From positions 9,252,134 through 9,316,133 of the forward strand of contig JAJEKV010000028.1 in NCBI GenBank assembly GCA_021234155.1: DNA of 64,000 nt, in the 5' to 3' direction. Positions 10,960 through 23,585 of the stretch are shown here, piece by piece (positions within the stretch are counted from its first letter, which is position 1; the number at the start of each line of letters is the position of its first letter). A program made the translations under genes and the position numbers. This DNA is from Isoetes taiwanensis (taxonomy: Eukaryota; Streptophyta; Lycopodiopsida; Isoetales; Isoetaceae). Below the pieces are notes generated by a model. That model had not been told where the DNA came from, did no database searches, and worked only from the letters and a program-made list of their open reading frames with translations.

Positions 10960-12360
10960 GAAAAGCAGAAAATTACCCTAGCAGACGATGAAGTGGACCT
11001 TCATAAAAAAAACTATTCTATTCATAAAATTAGCCATTACATACCATTTCACACTATTGGTTCTCTTGCTCAAGAACCAGCAGTTAAAAAGAAAATGATG
11101 AAAAAGATGAACAACCCAAAGATAATCGTGTCAAGCGGATAGATGAGGGAAGTACTTACGGTTCCTGACTAGCGAGAATAAATATTGATTTATCCTTCTT
11201 GATAGAGCCTATCTGGGGTTAGTTCATGTTTCCACCTTCATGAATGACACCTTTTGAGCCACTAATGTTTTCTCAAAATGACTAGGCAATACCCTCATGA
11301 GGATAATGAAATGTAATTTTCTAGTATTCTTGTTATAAGATCCCCATTATGGTACAAAATATCATTAACCCAACAATGAAATTGAGAATATTAGAAAAAT
11401 GACCCTAGCAGACAATGAAGTGAATCTTCCTAATATTAGCCATCGCACAACCTTAACACCATTGGTTCTATTGCCTAAGAACCAATAATCACACCATGCG
11501 TACTGAATATAGAGCATATTTGGTTCCATTACAGACCATTGGTTCTATTACACGTCGAAGAGGCTAATATAAGATCCCCATTACAGTGAATCATTACATC
11601 AACATGAAATCGAGAAAAATAAAAAATGATAAAAAAGATGAGCAACCCAAAGATACGCTTCATAAATTCTGATTCGTCCTTCTTGAATATTGCCTGCTTA
11701 TCAGGGGCCGGTCACATTTGCAGATGCATGAATGACACCTCATGAGCCACTAATGTTTTCCCAAAATGACTAGGCAATACCTAAAAAATAATGAAGTGAG
11801 CCTTTCTAATGTTCTTGTTGAGCATAAGGTTCTGATTGCGGTACAAAAAATCGTTACCCCTCGAGAAAAACAGAACATGACCTAGCAGACAATGAAGTAA
11901 AGCTTTCTAATACTAGCCATTGCACAACATTGGTGTCTATTGCCTAAAACACAATATTCACACCATACACAATGGTATAGATAATGTGCGGGGCATGCAA
12001 TTTTGTGCGGTAAGGGCTTGGCAATCCCGATCAGGCGGCGAGCAAAGGTCAGAAGCTAGGCAAGATTGCATGCCCTTTGCAAACATTCTCTAATGTAATG
12101 CTTTGGGGCACCGGATATTAGCTTTGTGCCACTGCCCAAACATTCTGAAAAAACCATTGCCCACATTATGAATATAGAGTATCTTTGGTTCTATTACACA
12201 CCACTAGTTTTAACAAGGTAATATAAGATCTCAACAATGGTTTTACCAAGGTAATATTAAAATCTCAACAATGCCAATTCATCATTACCCAACAAGCAAT
12301 CGAGAAAAGAAGAAAAATGCCAAAGATATGCTCAAACAGAAATATGGGCGAGAAATTACA
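10960..12360. repeat. Degenerate tandem array, unit about 430-480 bp
   Basis: A marker motif, 'cctagcagac-atgaagt', recurs at about 10976, 11405 and 11881. Each is followed by 'tagccat-(t/c)-(g/a)cac/tac' and 'attggt(t/g)(c/t)t(c)(t/a)ttgc'. Neighbouring blocks ('gccactaatgttttc-caaaatgactaggcaatacc' and 'agatgagcaacccaaagata') recur with the same spacing. The array is part of the CACTA interior and has no long ORF. Confidence 0.65.
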
Positions 12361-15300
12361 GTCTACTTGCGAGAATAAATCTTGAATCGGGTTGGATTTC
12401 TTGAATCGCCCGCCACAATCACCAAAATTCGCGGTCGCCACAATCCGCGATCGGTAAGTATCTGAAGCTTCAAGCAGCGGAAAAATGTTAGCAATAAATT
12501 TTCCATTTTTAGGTTCTTCTGCATTTATCTTTGCTCTGCCCGACTTCTAACGTCTATCTATTGGTGTTTTTTGTGTCTTCTAATAGGCCGACAAGGGCAA
12601 AAATGTGACAGAGGAGTCTTACGGAGATAAAATTTGGAGAGTTTCATGGCCAATGTGCGGAAGATATTTTGGCTGCTCTTATGGCGGAATTCGAGAAAGC
12701 GGATCAAAAGAACTAGCAAAGGCCAAGATGATTGAGAAAAGAAGATGCAAAAAGAAAAAGAATGGAAAGGAGAGGTAAAACATTGCTTTAGTTTCAAGCA
12801 TTTAATCGATAGATAAAACCACTATAAATTACGGGCAATTAGTTTGTCGATAGATGGCTTTAGTTTGAGAGACAAAAAGAGGACCTTACATCGAGGAAAA
12901 ATAGAGCATGCAACTATGTAGAATGTTATCTGTTTTGATTTCCACGAGAATACCGACTTTTGTTGCCTCCATATTCTGCAAAAGATCTTGTATGTCATTG
13001 ATTAGCCTGGCTTCATATAATTGAAATCACCAAGTCCCCTCTCAAACATGAGGCCACGTTGCTTTACAACCCGGGATAATTACTTTGAGAATTTACAATA
13101 TAACCCGATATGTAGGCTCGTTTACCTCAAGAATAAAATCATGTTGAAGGAATTCAAAATTATTTATGGCATTGAACACGTGTAGTAAGGTGAGCGTATC
13201 CATCCATTCAAAATTGTGAAAATTTGGCTAGGCTATTGGCATTGGAGGCATACTAAAGTGTCTAGCAAACATTCTTAAAATGGGACAATTTACACGTTCC
13301 ATCGAGGAGGGATTCATCTGTTATGTATTCCTTCGGATGGAAAATACACTCTTATGTCACTCAAAGGAGGTGATAGAGTAGGGGATAGAAGATCTTGTTC
13401 AAGCAAGAAACCAAATATAGCCCGAGTTTTACCGGTACCTATCTTTGCGGTGATGGCAAGGTTTTTAGTTTTGCAACCGTTGTAATGAATTCCTTTGCAT
13501 AAAGGGGAATCCCGGTAAGCGTCATGGTCACATGCATGTTCGCTTATTGGGTAAATTTCCCACTCTTTGCTGTTGCATTTGTCTCAAAGCCTACAAAGTC
13601 TGCGGTGTTGCAATTGAGGAGATTGCGCTCATCTATCTAGTGGTAAAACTAAAGCATTGGCATCTTACGTTCGAGGAGTTTAAAGCAAAAGCGCGAAGAT
13701 CGAGTGGAAAAAAACCACTTTTATGGCACCACTAATAGGTTGTGTTCTTTGAGCCATGGAACTCGGGGAACTTTTGGAACTTACGGAAAATCAAATATGG
13801 ATAGCGGTAAAAGTCAGGTCAAGCAGTCAATATGGTGATAACCAAGGGTACTCATGCGATTGAGGGGAAGTAGTTATCTAGGCGGTTGTCTAACTGGTGG
13901 TAAATTGAATATTAATTCATTAGGTGAAGAGAGTAATGAGGACAATGGCAATAAGGAGACTACCGGCATTGGCATTTGTGACAATGAGAACCATTTTTCA
14001 CATCAACATACATTTTCAATGGACTTTAAGGAGGGATGGAAAGAAATTTGTGGCATTATAGGGCGATGGGCTTATTTGCCCACACATACATGTTGAAAGA
14101 ATTTAGAGGTCGAGAAAAAGAAGGTCAGCCCTCGGCGTGCGGTGGTTGGTTGATCAAATGGGGACTCAGATTCTCAAAAATAGAAATGGTAAACTTATTT
14201 GGCGAACAAGCGAAATTAAGAACAATGTAAAACTAGGGGACAAGGAAAATGGAATAGTTGGTAAGCTTGCGGATGCATTATCAAGTGAAAAGATCGGGGA
14301 GGATAGAAGTTGGAAAATCAGTAGTATCTCCTCCTCCTCCTCCTCCCCTCCTCCCAATAAAGAAGCGCAAAAGATGATGAAGAGGAATATATCTTTGATG
14401 CTTGTGTGTAAGTCATATGCGGTGCAAAAGTCATTTCTTTCTATTCCTCCACAAGCTGGCCTTCCTTATTTGTCTAACATGAAGGAACATTACTATCAAC
14501 AACCCACATATGCTTTTGTTAGGTGCTCGGTATAGTGGATTAGCAAAGTCGGTGCATGGATGTGTGCATGCATTGAAATGGCATTCTATGCATGCGGGTT
14601 TTCCGTTTAACGAGTTTATTCTTGGTGTCATTATTTGTTTTCCCGAGGGGGATCGGTATGTGGAAGAAAGATACATTTTTTCCTCATAATAATTTAATGT
14701 TTACTATAGCGTACAGGTTGAGGAAGCAGGTGCTTTCTTGAAGCCCTTGTTTAACAATACGGAAAACAAGGGAATGCGAGGAAATTGGGGAATCAAAGCC
14801 AATATTTTATGGAACAACGAAGAGGATAAGTGGGGGTAGTTGGCTGGCGATTTCATCGATGGTGAGTTTTTTGTGAGCGTATCATTAACATTTTATTATC
14901 TAAATGGCATTATTTGACAATATGGATTAGTATGGATTATAACAAGGAAATATATTTTATAGTGAATTAAGAAGATTTGAAGCTTTGATTTGTTAGAAGT
15001 ATATGTGGACAACATTTGTTGTCATTTGAATCTGGCGTCTCCTACTTGAGAACAAACTTCTTTGTGGATCTAATATTGTTTTCGTTAATATGCTAGAACA
15101 ATAGAGGCATTGATCTTTATGGAGAAGGCTTAGCACATGATTTATTGGGATCAACCTTTTCTTTTATGGAGGAGGAGCAATGTTTATCTTTCTGATGGCA
15201 ATTCTTGTCTAAGGCCTTGTCCCCTATGTTTGTGAGAGTAAGAATGTTGAAGAATGTCAAATTTGTCTTGCTTTCAAGCTTGGAAAACAAATTTCCACTT

Positions 15301-16750
15301 AGAACATGGCACTACCATTCTTTGTAAATGTGACATCTAGATCGGTAAGCCGTAGCTGATGGATTTCTTTAGAATTAGGTCAAGGCATTTGTTCATCTTT
15401 CTCATGAATACGGATGTCTATGCAATAGAGGCGATCTTTGGATTTATCTTGAGGATGTTTGGCTTTTGATTCATTCGGGGGAGCATCTTTGTATTGGTAG
15501 GCGGTGAGTTGTTTGGATCAACCTTTACTTGTTTCTGGCGCCTCGGTTTGAGGAAACCTAAAATTGCTCTATATCCTCTTCAAGAAGCTACATTTGTAAC
15601 ATATTGTCCTCCATATCGTGGGAATGTGGCGGGATAGTCTTTGCAAATTAGAAGCTCCAAACAAAGATTGCAGTTTAAAAAGTGGCACCACCATTGTTAT
15701 GAATGTGATACTCGTATAGATAAAATTTGGAGCTGATTGCGTTTCTTGAGGATCGAGGTTGAAGGCCTTGTTTATATTACTCATGGCGCAAATGTTTGTG
15801 CAGGTAAGGACAATGAGGTGCGATGAAATGCAATTCGAGTTTCTCGAATGTCATTTGGAATGGTACAACTTCATGGCTACATGTTTTTTGAGTAAGGATC
15901 GTGCCCTTTATCGAACTTGTAGAACTTCAAAAGTGGTACAAAGTTTTAAGAAATAAAGAAAGATTTATTAGCATTCATCGAGAGACCTGTAGGGTAGATG
16001 GGCCAAGAATATACAATTGCAGAGGACATTAAGCATTTGATGTAACTTTGTTCAAGTTAATCTCTTAGGAAATCTTCACTTTGTGAGGATCACCATTTTG
16101 TTGCTCTAAGCTAAGCCAGCGGTGACATTTGACTTTTTTGTTTTCCATAAAGCTTCATCTTTGATAATGTCTTGGTGTTGCCAATCATTTTATTTTCCTT
16201 GTTATGGCTCTTCCTCAATGAGAAAACTGAAGTTATTTTTGCCTATCTTGGGCGTTTGGCTTATGGTATCTCTTTGTTTGATGATGCTTCTTCATTTTGA
16301 AGGAAGTTTATGAACAAATAGAGCTCACGCATTTCTAGTCATTGTACTCCATGAGCTGCTTGAAAGTTGTTGGATCTTTAAGGAGGCGATAGGTAGAGGC
16401 GGTAAAAATGAAGTGCTCTTCAGACTCAAATCACATTTAAGTCACATAACGAACATCACTTGTTAATATGCTTAATCAATCAACCCTCAAGCTCCAGTTG
16501 ATAAAGACGTTTTGTCATATCAACCTTGTGTTCAAAATTCTTATGCTTGTACTTTTGTGACATTCAGACTATATGTTATGTTGATGATTCTGATGAGGTA
16601 AGAGAAGAAGCTTTATTATTAATATTTATTTACAAAAATTCTAACAATATGATTTACAAATATAATTAATAGGATAAGAATGAAGAAGACAATGCAAGTC
16701 ATGAAGGGAATGCTAATGATGAGGATCATGGAGATGAACCAAAATAGAGA
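12361..16750 (+). pseudogene. Decayed plus-strand gene of the CACTA right half
   Basis: Scattered plus-strand coding-like pieces occur at 13532-13735, 13854-14230, 14380-14535 and 15759-15956. The last two exons are the clearest. A segment ending VDDSDE at about 16599 is followed by a donor GTAAGAG. After an intron with an acceptor at about 16672, an exon of acidic residues (DKNEEDNASHEGNA then NDEDHGDEPK) stops at about 16747. CACTA elements usually carry a second gene (TNPA/TNP1-type DNA-binding protein) beside Tnp2, or captured host sequence. I cannot tell which, because no DNA-binding or catalytic domain is recognisable. A CTC-rich microsatellite lies at 14327-14356. Confidence 0.35.
14327..14356. 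repeat. CTC trinucleotide microsatellite
   Basis: Near-perfect CTC repeats with one interruption. Confidence 0.8.
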
Positions 16751-16999
16751 GGATTGAGTTTGAGTTGCTTAATTTTATTATTTTGTTGACATTAAAATTA
16801 GTACTCTTGCCTTGGACCATTATTTATGGCCATTTGGTATTTTGAAAATTCCATTGATGATCAATGCAATTTATTACATTGACTCTTGGTCATCTAATTT
16901 CAAATATGTATTATCAAAGCAAAATACCTAGATATTTATCCTTTTGACACAAGTCAAATGCACATATTGTCTCAAATTAGCTATCACTTAGATACAAAA

Positions 17000-17450
17000 C
17001 TTGTCATGCATTGTTATTAGTTGTTTTACGGTAGATGGAATATAGCTATCATGTCGTTACTAGCTTGTCATGATGATGATGCTATATTGTTATTATAGGC
17101 TCTATTTGTCTATCATAATGTGGTCACAACATTAGTTATTCTTTAGACACAAAACTGGTCACAAAACTTCTTACTAGTTGTCTTAGTGTGGATAGAATTA
17201 TAGATGCTACTTTGTCACTACATTGCCATGATGATGATGCTATGTTGTCATTATAGGCTTTATTGGTCTATCACAATGGGCTCATAATACTAGCTATTTT
17301 TTTAATACAAAACTAGTCACAATATTTCTTATTGGTTGTTTTCTTATAGATGTATTCTAGCTAATATTTTTTCACTAGTTTGCTATAATGTTGATGTAAT
17401 GTTGTTAGTATGGGCTATTATTTATTTATCACAATATTGTTAAAATATTG
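17000..17450. repeat. CACTA right subterminal tandem repeats, about 140-bp units
   Basis: About three degenerate copies share 'gatggaat(a)tagatgct / catgatgatgatgctat(a/g)ttgtcattataggct / tattggtctatca / aaactagtcacaa'. They start near 17000, 17150 and 17300. Subterminal arrays of this sort are typical of CACTA ends. TGTGTCAA motifs continue to 17690. Confidence 0.7.
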
Positions 17451-17663
17451 TCACAAGTTTGACATTCTTTAGACTACCATGTAGTTTCAAATTGTTTTTG
17501 TGTCAATATTATGTCATAAATTGAAGCCACAAGCTTGACCCAACATTTGACGCTATTGTGGCACGTTTGTGACAAATGATCACGACAAGTATAGTGTCAA
17601 GACTGTAACAATAATTGAGTTTTGAAAGGTTCTGTTTGTGTCAAGAAATTTGACGTTACACGA

Positions 17664-17692
17664 GACACTATAGGTACCCTTCTCTTGTAGTG
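17664..17692 (-). repeat. CACTA right terminal inverted repeat
   Basis: Reverse complement of the left terminus: GACACTATA, a short variable centre, then CTCTTGTAGTG, followed by the TAT duplication. Confidence 0.85.
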
Positions 17693-17695
17693 TAT

Positions 17696-18858
17696 TTTTC
17701 TTACATAAGATTTCCTAAGGTGTGGGCAGGTATTCGTATGCAGAAGAGTATTTTTCTGATGGTGACATCACAGATGCATTTTGGAAACCTACCTGGCAGA
17801 AGGGTCCTGAGATCCGGATGGGGTCGGCTGCAGGTGTCGTGAACGGAGGAGCATGCTATTTCCAGGGAGGCTATGTGTTGTATCAGGTGTTTATCCGGTT
17901 GATCCAATTACATAAGGTGTCACCAGCACAAGCTTGGCTGTTTTCTGGGAGGCCATTCCCAAGTATATGAGGTTCGGTTGGGCGCCCAGGGTGGAGCGAC
18001 CTGCACATAAGATACCAGAGGTTAGCATCTTGGCGAAATTTTTTGTTTTCATCCTTTGTTCAGTCTGCTTTCATTATCTGTTTGCCATCACAAGGCCTGT
18101 TTCGGCGCCCCCTGCACCCTGTTTCGCTCTTGCATCTCCTGCTCCAGCCTGCCAGAAAAAAGACAGCCCTTTGCACCATTTTTGAAGACCTCCAAGGCCG
18201 CGCCTGTCTCCTTTGTATCCATAATCTCACGGCCCCTAATTTCCTCAGAAAATTTGCCACCGGCTCTAAAATCGTCATCAAAGAACCTTGCCTTCAGTCC
18301 TTCAACCTTGGTCGTGCCTTGTTTGTTTTTAACCCTGCCGATATTGTCTCCCTTACGGAATTCCCTCACCCTATTGTATCCCTTGTAAATTTGCTTCACC
18401 ACAATAGCTTAAGAATTCGCCACTGAGATTGCAAGGTTGTTGTTGATCATGTCTTCTATGAAGAGGGCTGCCAGAAAGCCCAAAACCCGGTGGGCGTCTG
18501 CCTGCTTGTATGCCTATTGAATCTAAGTCTGGGCAGACCCAGGATTCGGCCACAATTCTGCCATTCCCTCTGGTCCCATTCCAGACCCAACACATGCCTG
18601 GGATGCTTTGATGCCTCCGTCACCTTGGCCTTGTCTGGCCAGGACATGCCCCGAAGCTTTTTCGATGCCATGTCTTCGTTCTGCAGTAGGAGGTATATTG
18701 CTGGCCTATTGCTTGGAGAGGGGATCCTCTGCTGATCACCTCCATGTCCAGGCTGTCCTTAGAGCCCGTTACAAGAATCCTAAGGCATTGAATGATGTTA
18801 TCAAGAGGGAGTTTAATTGGCCCTCTAAGCGTGCGGGTGTTATCTTAGTATGTAACTG
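17696..18858 (+). other. Host-side sequence right of CACTA; unidentified ORFs
   Basis: Several overlapping short open frames exist on both strands (for example 17722-17970 plus, 18043-18426 plus, 18088-18402 minus). None shows a recognisable domain, and the reading frames shift, so they look like decayed coding DNA of unknown origin. Base composition is noticeably less AT-rich than in the neighbouring elements. Confidence 0.3.
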
Positions 18859-19931
18859 ATGACATATTTAACAAAATTTGGACTTATTCAAATCTAATAA
18901 ATGTGCTCCAAGGATGCCATGATAATATTATATGTATTTTTAGCTCTTATTGATTTTAATAATTTGTTTTGTTTATCTTTAAATAAAAAATATAATACTT
19001 ACTAAAGTTTAAAGTTGCTTTCTAAATTAATTCTAGATTTCATCTATTTAGAATTAAATTTTCATCTAAGATAACTCTGTATAATTAAAATACTATGCTT
19101 TTCAAAATATTTAAAGAAAGTTTTAGATTGAAATTAATTAAATGATTACGTTTATGTTTAATAAAAAATGAATAGTTTGTTATTGATTAAGTGTCAATAT
19201 ATTTTATTTCATCAATAATAAATTATTCAATAATTATTATTAAACCAATAACTTTATATCATTTAATTAATTTCAACCTAAAACTTTTCTTAAAGTATTT
19301 TTTAAGTGTAAAAATTTGTAAATTGTGAAATTTCTCAGTGGTGTAGCTCTTTAGCTTACTGGCTATGGCGTTTCCACTATGTCGTGTTTAAGCTGCCCAT
19401 TCCCTGAGAAGAATACTTCTTTGCTCACATAACCCTTTGAATCCATTGCTTCTGATCCATTTTGCCGATCTCTTGGTTCTGCTGTTGCATCCAAAATGCT
19501 TTGCAGAAGAGAGGCTCTTAGGCTCGCGGTACCCAGACAGGAGATCCAAATTCGGATTTCTTCTGAGTAGCATTTTGATTGTCAGTTTCTAGTTCTAATA
19601 ATAGTTTTAAGTCAATCGCTTATTAAACCATCAGATTTCATTTAATTACCATGATTGCTAAATTTTGAATCTGTTAAATAACTACAAATTGAAATTTTTA
19701 TATCCTTGAAATGTCTAATTCTAAATAGATTCAAATAAAAATTAGTTTGGAAATCAAGTTTATTCTTTGATAACCATTATAATTTTAATTGAAAGATAAA
19801 CTTATATAATTAAAACTTATAAAAATTATAACAATGAAGAATTTTCAAACAATACATATATTCTTATATTGGCGTTCTTGAAGTGCTATCTATTACATTT
19901 GAATAAGTCCAAATTTTGTTGAATATGTCAT
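18859..19931. mobile_element. Fold-back element with long inverted repeats
   Basis: The left end atgacatattt-aacaaaatttggacttattcaaa and the right end are reverse complements over about 40 bases with very few mismatches. Weaker pairing extends inward for several hundred bases (18900-19330 against 19590-19890). A less AT-rich, non-repeated centre lies at 19330-19580. There is no transposase and no clear target duplication. It is a MITE or fold-back type, class unknown. Confidence 0.6.
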
Positions 19932-21240
19932 TAAGACCCTGAAGAACAATAGGCTGCATTGTTTCGAGGGTATGTTAGGGTGCGGCATGAAGGATATAGG
20001 AAAATCTGAGTACTCATCACTTGCACAATAGATCACGAGAGTATGATTGAAAGGAGCAGATTTTATGCGTGAGATGGGGGGCTGGGGACACGAAGAATCT
20101 TGTGTGTTGGATAATAGAAACCTTGAACAAGGCTGCCCACTTTGTGTTCTACCATGGTGGCGATTGATTGACCCTAGTTTGGCGTTCACCATCTGCGGGA
20201 TCTTTGAGAAGCGGGAAATATACTCTAAGCATCGGTTGGATAATCCCATCTAACACTGCTCATGTGAACGAACACAGGGTCCGGGCCGCTTGGAGGGTCT
20301 TCTTAAATCCCAGTCGTTGTATGCCATCTGATGTGAGAACAATTTTGTTTGGTCTCCCCGCGAGGTTATGTGCCCGTTGAACAAAATGGGCCCGCCGATA
20401 TTGGGATGACTCAATCCTTCCGATGGGATGGTGCAACTTCGGGATATCCATGATCCATCGTTCGGCCCTGATATTGAAATCCCTGACCATGGTGTTGATT
20501 ATATCCCCATCCATACGGGGATCATCACGATGGCAATTGGCTAACTTTGTTGTGTTTGTTGTTGCATGTATAGATTTATTTATGTCCGTGGTTTGGTTTA
20601 TTTCACATGTCTTTGTATTGGTGATCAATTATTGCGGGATAGGGATGGAGACCGATGGCAATCATACGGGAGACCATTCATCCTACAGTGACCATAGGTC
20701 CATCTTTCATAAGCACTGTGATTCAAGATTCCCATCCAAATCCTGAGGTTTATGCTCCTGAGGGGGAGCAGATGTTTATTGCAGAGGAATTTTTCACCAG
20801 TATCATCCAGGTTGGAACGGAGGCTCATCGAATGGATGCCTCCCTCAGGATCCTGAGGAGGCAGCTGACTAGCTTTTATGTGATGATAGATTCCGCGATG
20901 TCCAATCCTGGACACAACTTGGTGCCCCTTATCTGAACTGCAAACTTTGAGGTCTCACATGAGCTTGGTCAGGTGCTTGTTGCCGCAGGAAATCCGGCAG
21001 CTTGATGCTGTGATCAGGGGGGCTACATCTGGACAGCCCAGGAACTAGGCGTTCTTCTTTTTGTTGTGTTTCCAGTGTTTTTGTTTATGTAGTTTGATAG
21101 ACGTTCTTCTTTCTCTTGTGTTTGCAGTGTTTATGCGTGGCTCCAGGCCACATGTACATTATCTGAGGCTGTGAATATGTGAACTCCTGTTGCTTCATAC
21201 TATGTCTTGTACATGCTTTGCGTTTCCCATTTGCTTACTA
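19932..21240 (+). other. Unidentified sequence, decayed coding-like
   Basis: Plus-strand frames at 20423-20746 and 20655-20936 have amino-acid composition like a real protein but no domain that I recognise. It probably forms one unit with 17696-18858, split by the fold-back element. Confidence 0.25.
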
Positions 21241-21271
21241 ACATCTATAGTGTTGAAGAGGGCCTTAGCCT

Positions 21272-21314
21272 GGGCATAAGGGAGACCCCCTGCACCAGGA
21301 TCTCCCTTATGCTC
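21272..21314. repeat. Strong hairpin, 14-bp stem
   Basis: gggcataagggaga (21272-21285) pairs with tctcccttatgctc (21301-21314) with one mismatch across a 15-base loop. It is followed about 20 bases later by a tRNA T-arm-like block (ggggttcaattcccc at 21337), so it may belong to a tRNA-derived repeat. Confidence 0.6.
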
Positions 21315-21319
21315 AGATG

Positions 21320-21550
21320 AGCATTGGTGTTGCGTTGGGGTTCAATTCCCCAAGCTCACTAACGAATCGTGTTTGTTGGTTTCCAGGAACCGAATAAAGA
21401 GCCATGTATACGATCATCGAATGCATGCCATTAACAACTGGATCTTGGAGTCGTAGTCAATGGCATGTGTTCAATGGCTCCTATGCATGGGCCGAACGTG
21501 GAACACAGGTAAGGCATGGGCATTGGATATCTGGGGTTCGATCCCCCATG
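21320..21550 (+). repeat. Two tRNA T-arm-like (B-box-like) blocks, possible SINE remnants
   Basis: ggggttcaattcccc at about 21337 and ggggttcgatccccc at about 21525 both resemble the T-arm/B-box of tRNA-derived repeats. Both are preceded by a 'gcattgg' string, so they may be two copies of one unit. No complete A box or tRNA fold was established. Confidence 0.35.
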
Positions 21551-21599
21551 TTGTCTTCCTACTGTACTGTATTGCATTGGAAATACTCTTTTATGGAAT

Positions 21600-22080
21600 G
21601 GTCTTTGGCTTAATAATGTCCCTCTCATGGCGGGTCCAGCGAGGGGGCATGTTTGACTTGGAAAAGACTTACTTTGTGCATTCTAGATTTAAGGGGGGGA
21701 ATATGCTCCCACATGTCTTTTGCAATCTAATGGCCAAAGCGATATAATACACGATTTAGCCCGTAGTAATATCACGATAGAGCATTGCTTTGTTTTATGT
21801 GGGCCCATTTGGGCACCTATTCATCCGTCGTTTCGCATGCATCTCGCAAGTCAGGAAATCCTCCTTGGCCTTTTTCCCCAAAGTTGGCCACACTTTAAGA
21901 AATGGGCTTTTAATATCTGTAGGACTTTAGTCTGCTGGGTGATTTGGACTCATAGATGCCAAGTGGTTTTCAGAGGCAAATGCACTTCTGCTACATGTCT
22001 TTATTAGGAAATTAAATCTCAACTGCACGACCAGTATTTGACTTCTAAATTACACCCTAATGTTGAATATTTTATGTTAA
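21600..22080 (+). pseudogene. LINE ORF2 C-terminal remnant (zinc-binding region)
   Basis: The plus-strand frame contains an IEHCFVLCGPIW...HPSFRMHL stretch, then LLGLFPQSWPHFKKWAFN, then a CRTLVCWVIWTHRC run and a short QLHDQY end. This order (His/Cys knuckle, then a conserved Trp-rich tail) is that of the region after the reverse transcriptase in plant LINE polyproteins. An internal stop at about 21747 and the absence of the RT make it a fragment. It is unlike LINE copies A-C in sequence, so a second LINE family is likely. Confidence 0.5.
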
Positions 22081-22129
22081 ATTACACCAAAAATTAAGGC
22101 GACTAACCCCTGTGTTTTATGCCATGATT

Positions 22130-22335
22130 CTATGTGGCATGTTTTAGCCACGTGTCCAATTTGAGCCAAGTGCCATGTTTGAGCCTAGGGCATGCTTGAG
22201 ACACATGTCACATTTCAGCATATGTGGCATATGTTTGAGCCAAGGTGGCATGCTCTCGCCTAGTGACATATCTGAGCCTAGGATGCTTTGGGACCCTTTT
22301 TGAGGTCCATCTCCTAAGGTCTGGCCTCTCCCCAT
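22130..22335. repeat. Degenerate short tandem repeat
   Basis: Variants of 'catgtttgagcctaggtggcat' recur about seven times at roughly 22-30-base spacing. No function is inferred. Confidence 0.6.
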
Positions 22336-23448
22336 AGATGAGGCAGTGGCGCAAAGTCCAGGGTGCCAGCTTGGCTGTCCAACAATAGGCTGCCCAAAAT
22401 GAGGGTAGGTGTCCTGATACCTTTGCCTATGTCAACTTCGACCAGGATCTTGCACTAATGCATCACGAAGAGGGAGGGTCTTGACGCTAGAAGATCCTTA
22501 AAACCCTCCTGAAGCTGCCTGCTTCAAAAGTCCTCTTTTGGAGCTCGCTGGCGGATGGGCAAGTCTGCCATACCAAAACTGTAAATTGGCTATGCCAATG
22601 GGCTCATAACATCAATATTACCCTGTGGAGCAAGTTTCCTTAGGCGGAAGAACCCCCCCCCCCCAAACCCACAAACACGGGCGCCAAAATAACTCATCGC
22701 ATAAAACTATTTGGTATCATTCCGATCGATGTAACGAATTTGCAATTTATTTTCTGCTTTAACTACAATGATCGGAAGTACATGCACGAGAAGTTTGATG
22801 GAGATGGACCTTCTTCTTTAACCTTTTTCCAGCAACCAGCTAATGTATGCCTAACCACCAGTGGCCAGCTTTATTTTCCAGACAAGTAATAACAATTCTG
22901 TAGTGGAACTTGTTTTGCTTTTCTACAATTATTTACCTTCGTTGTATTTTCAATTCAATCTAAGACAAAATCTAATGTTTAGTCAAGATTACCTCTAAGT
23001 AGAATGATCCCAAACAATATCTTGCTCCAGAATTTCGAAATGATCGGATCTAGCACTTAAATTGTCTAGGCAAGGATCCTACAACAACCCCTTTCTTAAC
23101 TCCACCAAATTAAGTGGGTTGTTGTGGGATACTGTCTCCATGGCTTAGTCCTCAGATCTAACCGTTGGAAGGTATTTTCACAAATGTGCAACAATATGTT
23201 ACATTTTCAAATTTAAGCACTCGAATACTATTCTAGGTGTTGGTGCTTTGCTAGAGCCCCTTGACTGTTTCTACCATCCATGACCATGTCAAATCTCGTT
23301 TAACCATGTTTGGATCCAAGTTCCCTTTTTTTTTTGCCCCAAAAAAGACAAAAGAGCATATTTTGAAAGCTTACCTAGCCATTTTGTCCAAAGAGTTAAA
23401 AATATGCAAAGTCACTAAGTGATGTCCTGCCTCTTCTAAAAAGTTCCA
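22336..23448. other. No identifiable feature
   Basis: Holds a 14-base C run at about 22649 and otherwise non-coding sequence. It ends at the A preceding the first Helitron. Confidence 0.3.
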
Positions 23449-23585
23449 TCTTTATATTATAAAGTTTTAGCATATGTCATGAATCAAACACTAATTTGGG
23501 CCGGTTGAGATTATCGATTGCATTGAAGGTAGAGATTTATCGCGACGACTTTCCACCATCGTGATTGGCCATGTTTTGATCTCTT

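Larger units (their letters stand above)
5149..17692. mobile_element. Complete CACTA (CMC/EnSpm) transposon, about 12.5 kb
   Basis: The left end starts CACTACAAGAG at 5149. The right end finishes CTCTTGTAGTG at 17692. The inverted repeats continue inward to a shared TATAGTGTC block. Both sides are flanked by TAT (5146-5148; 17693-17695), the 3-bp duplication expected for CACTA elements. Subterminal TGTGTCAA/TTGACACA motifs lie at both ends. Inside are a decayed Tnp2 transposase gene (minus strand, about 8.3-10.7 kb), a decayed plus-strand gene (about 12.5-16.75 kb), degenerate tandem repeats, and two nested elements (5620-8226 and about 8583-8900). Ends and transposase class agree. The element is probably immobile without a helper. 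Confidence 0.88.
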
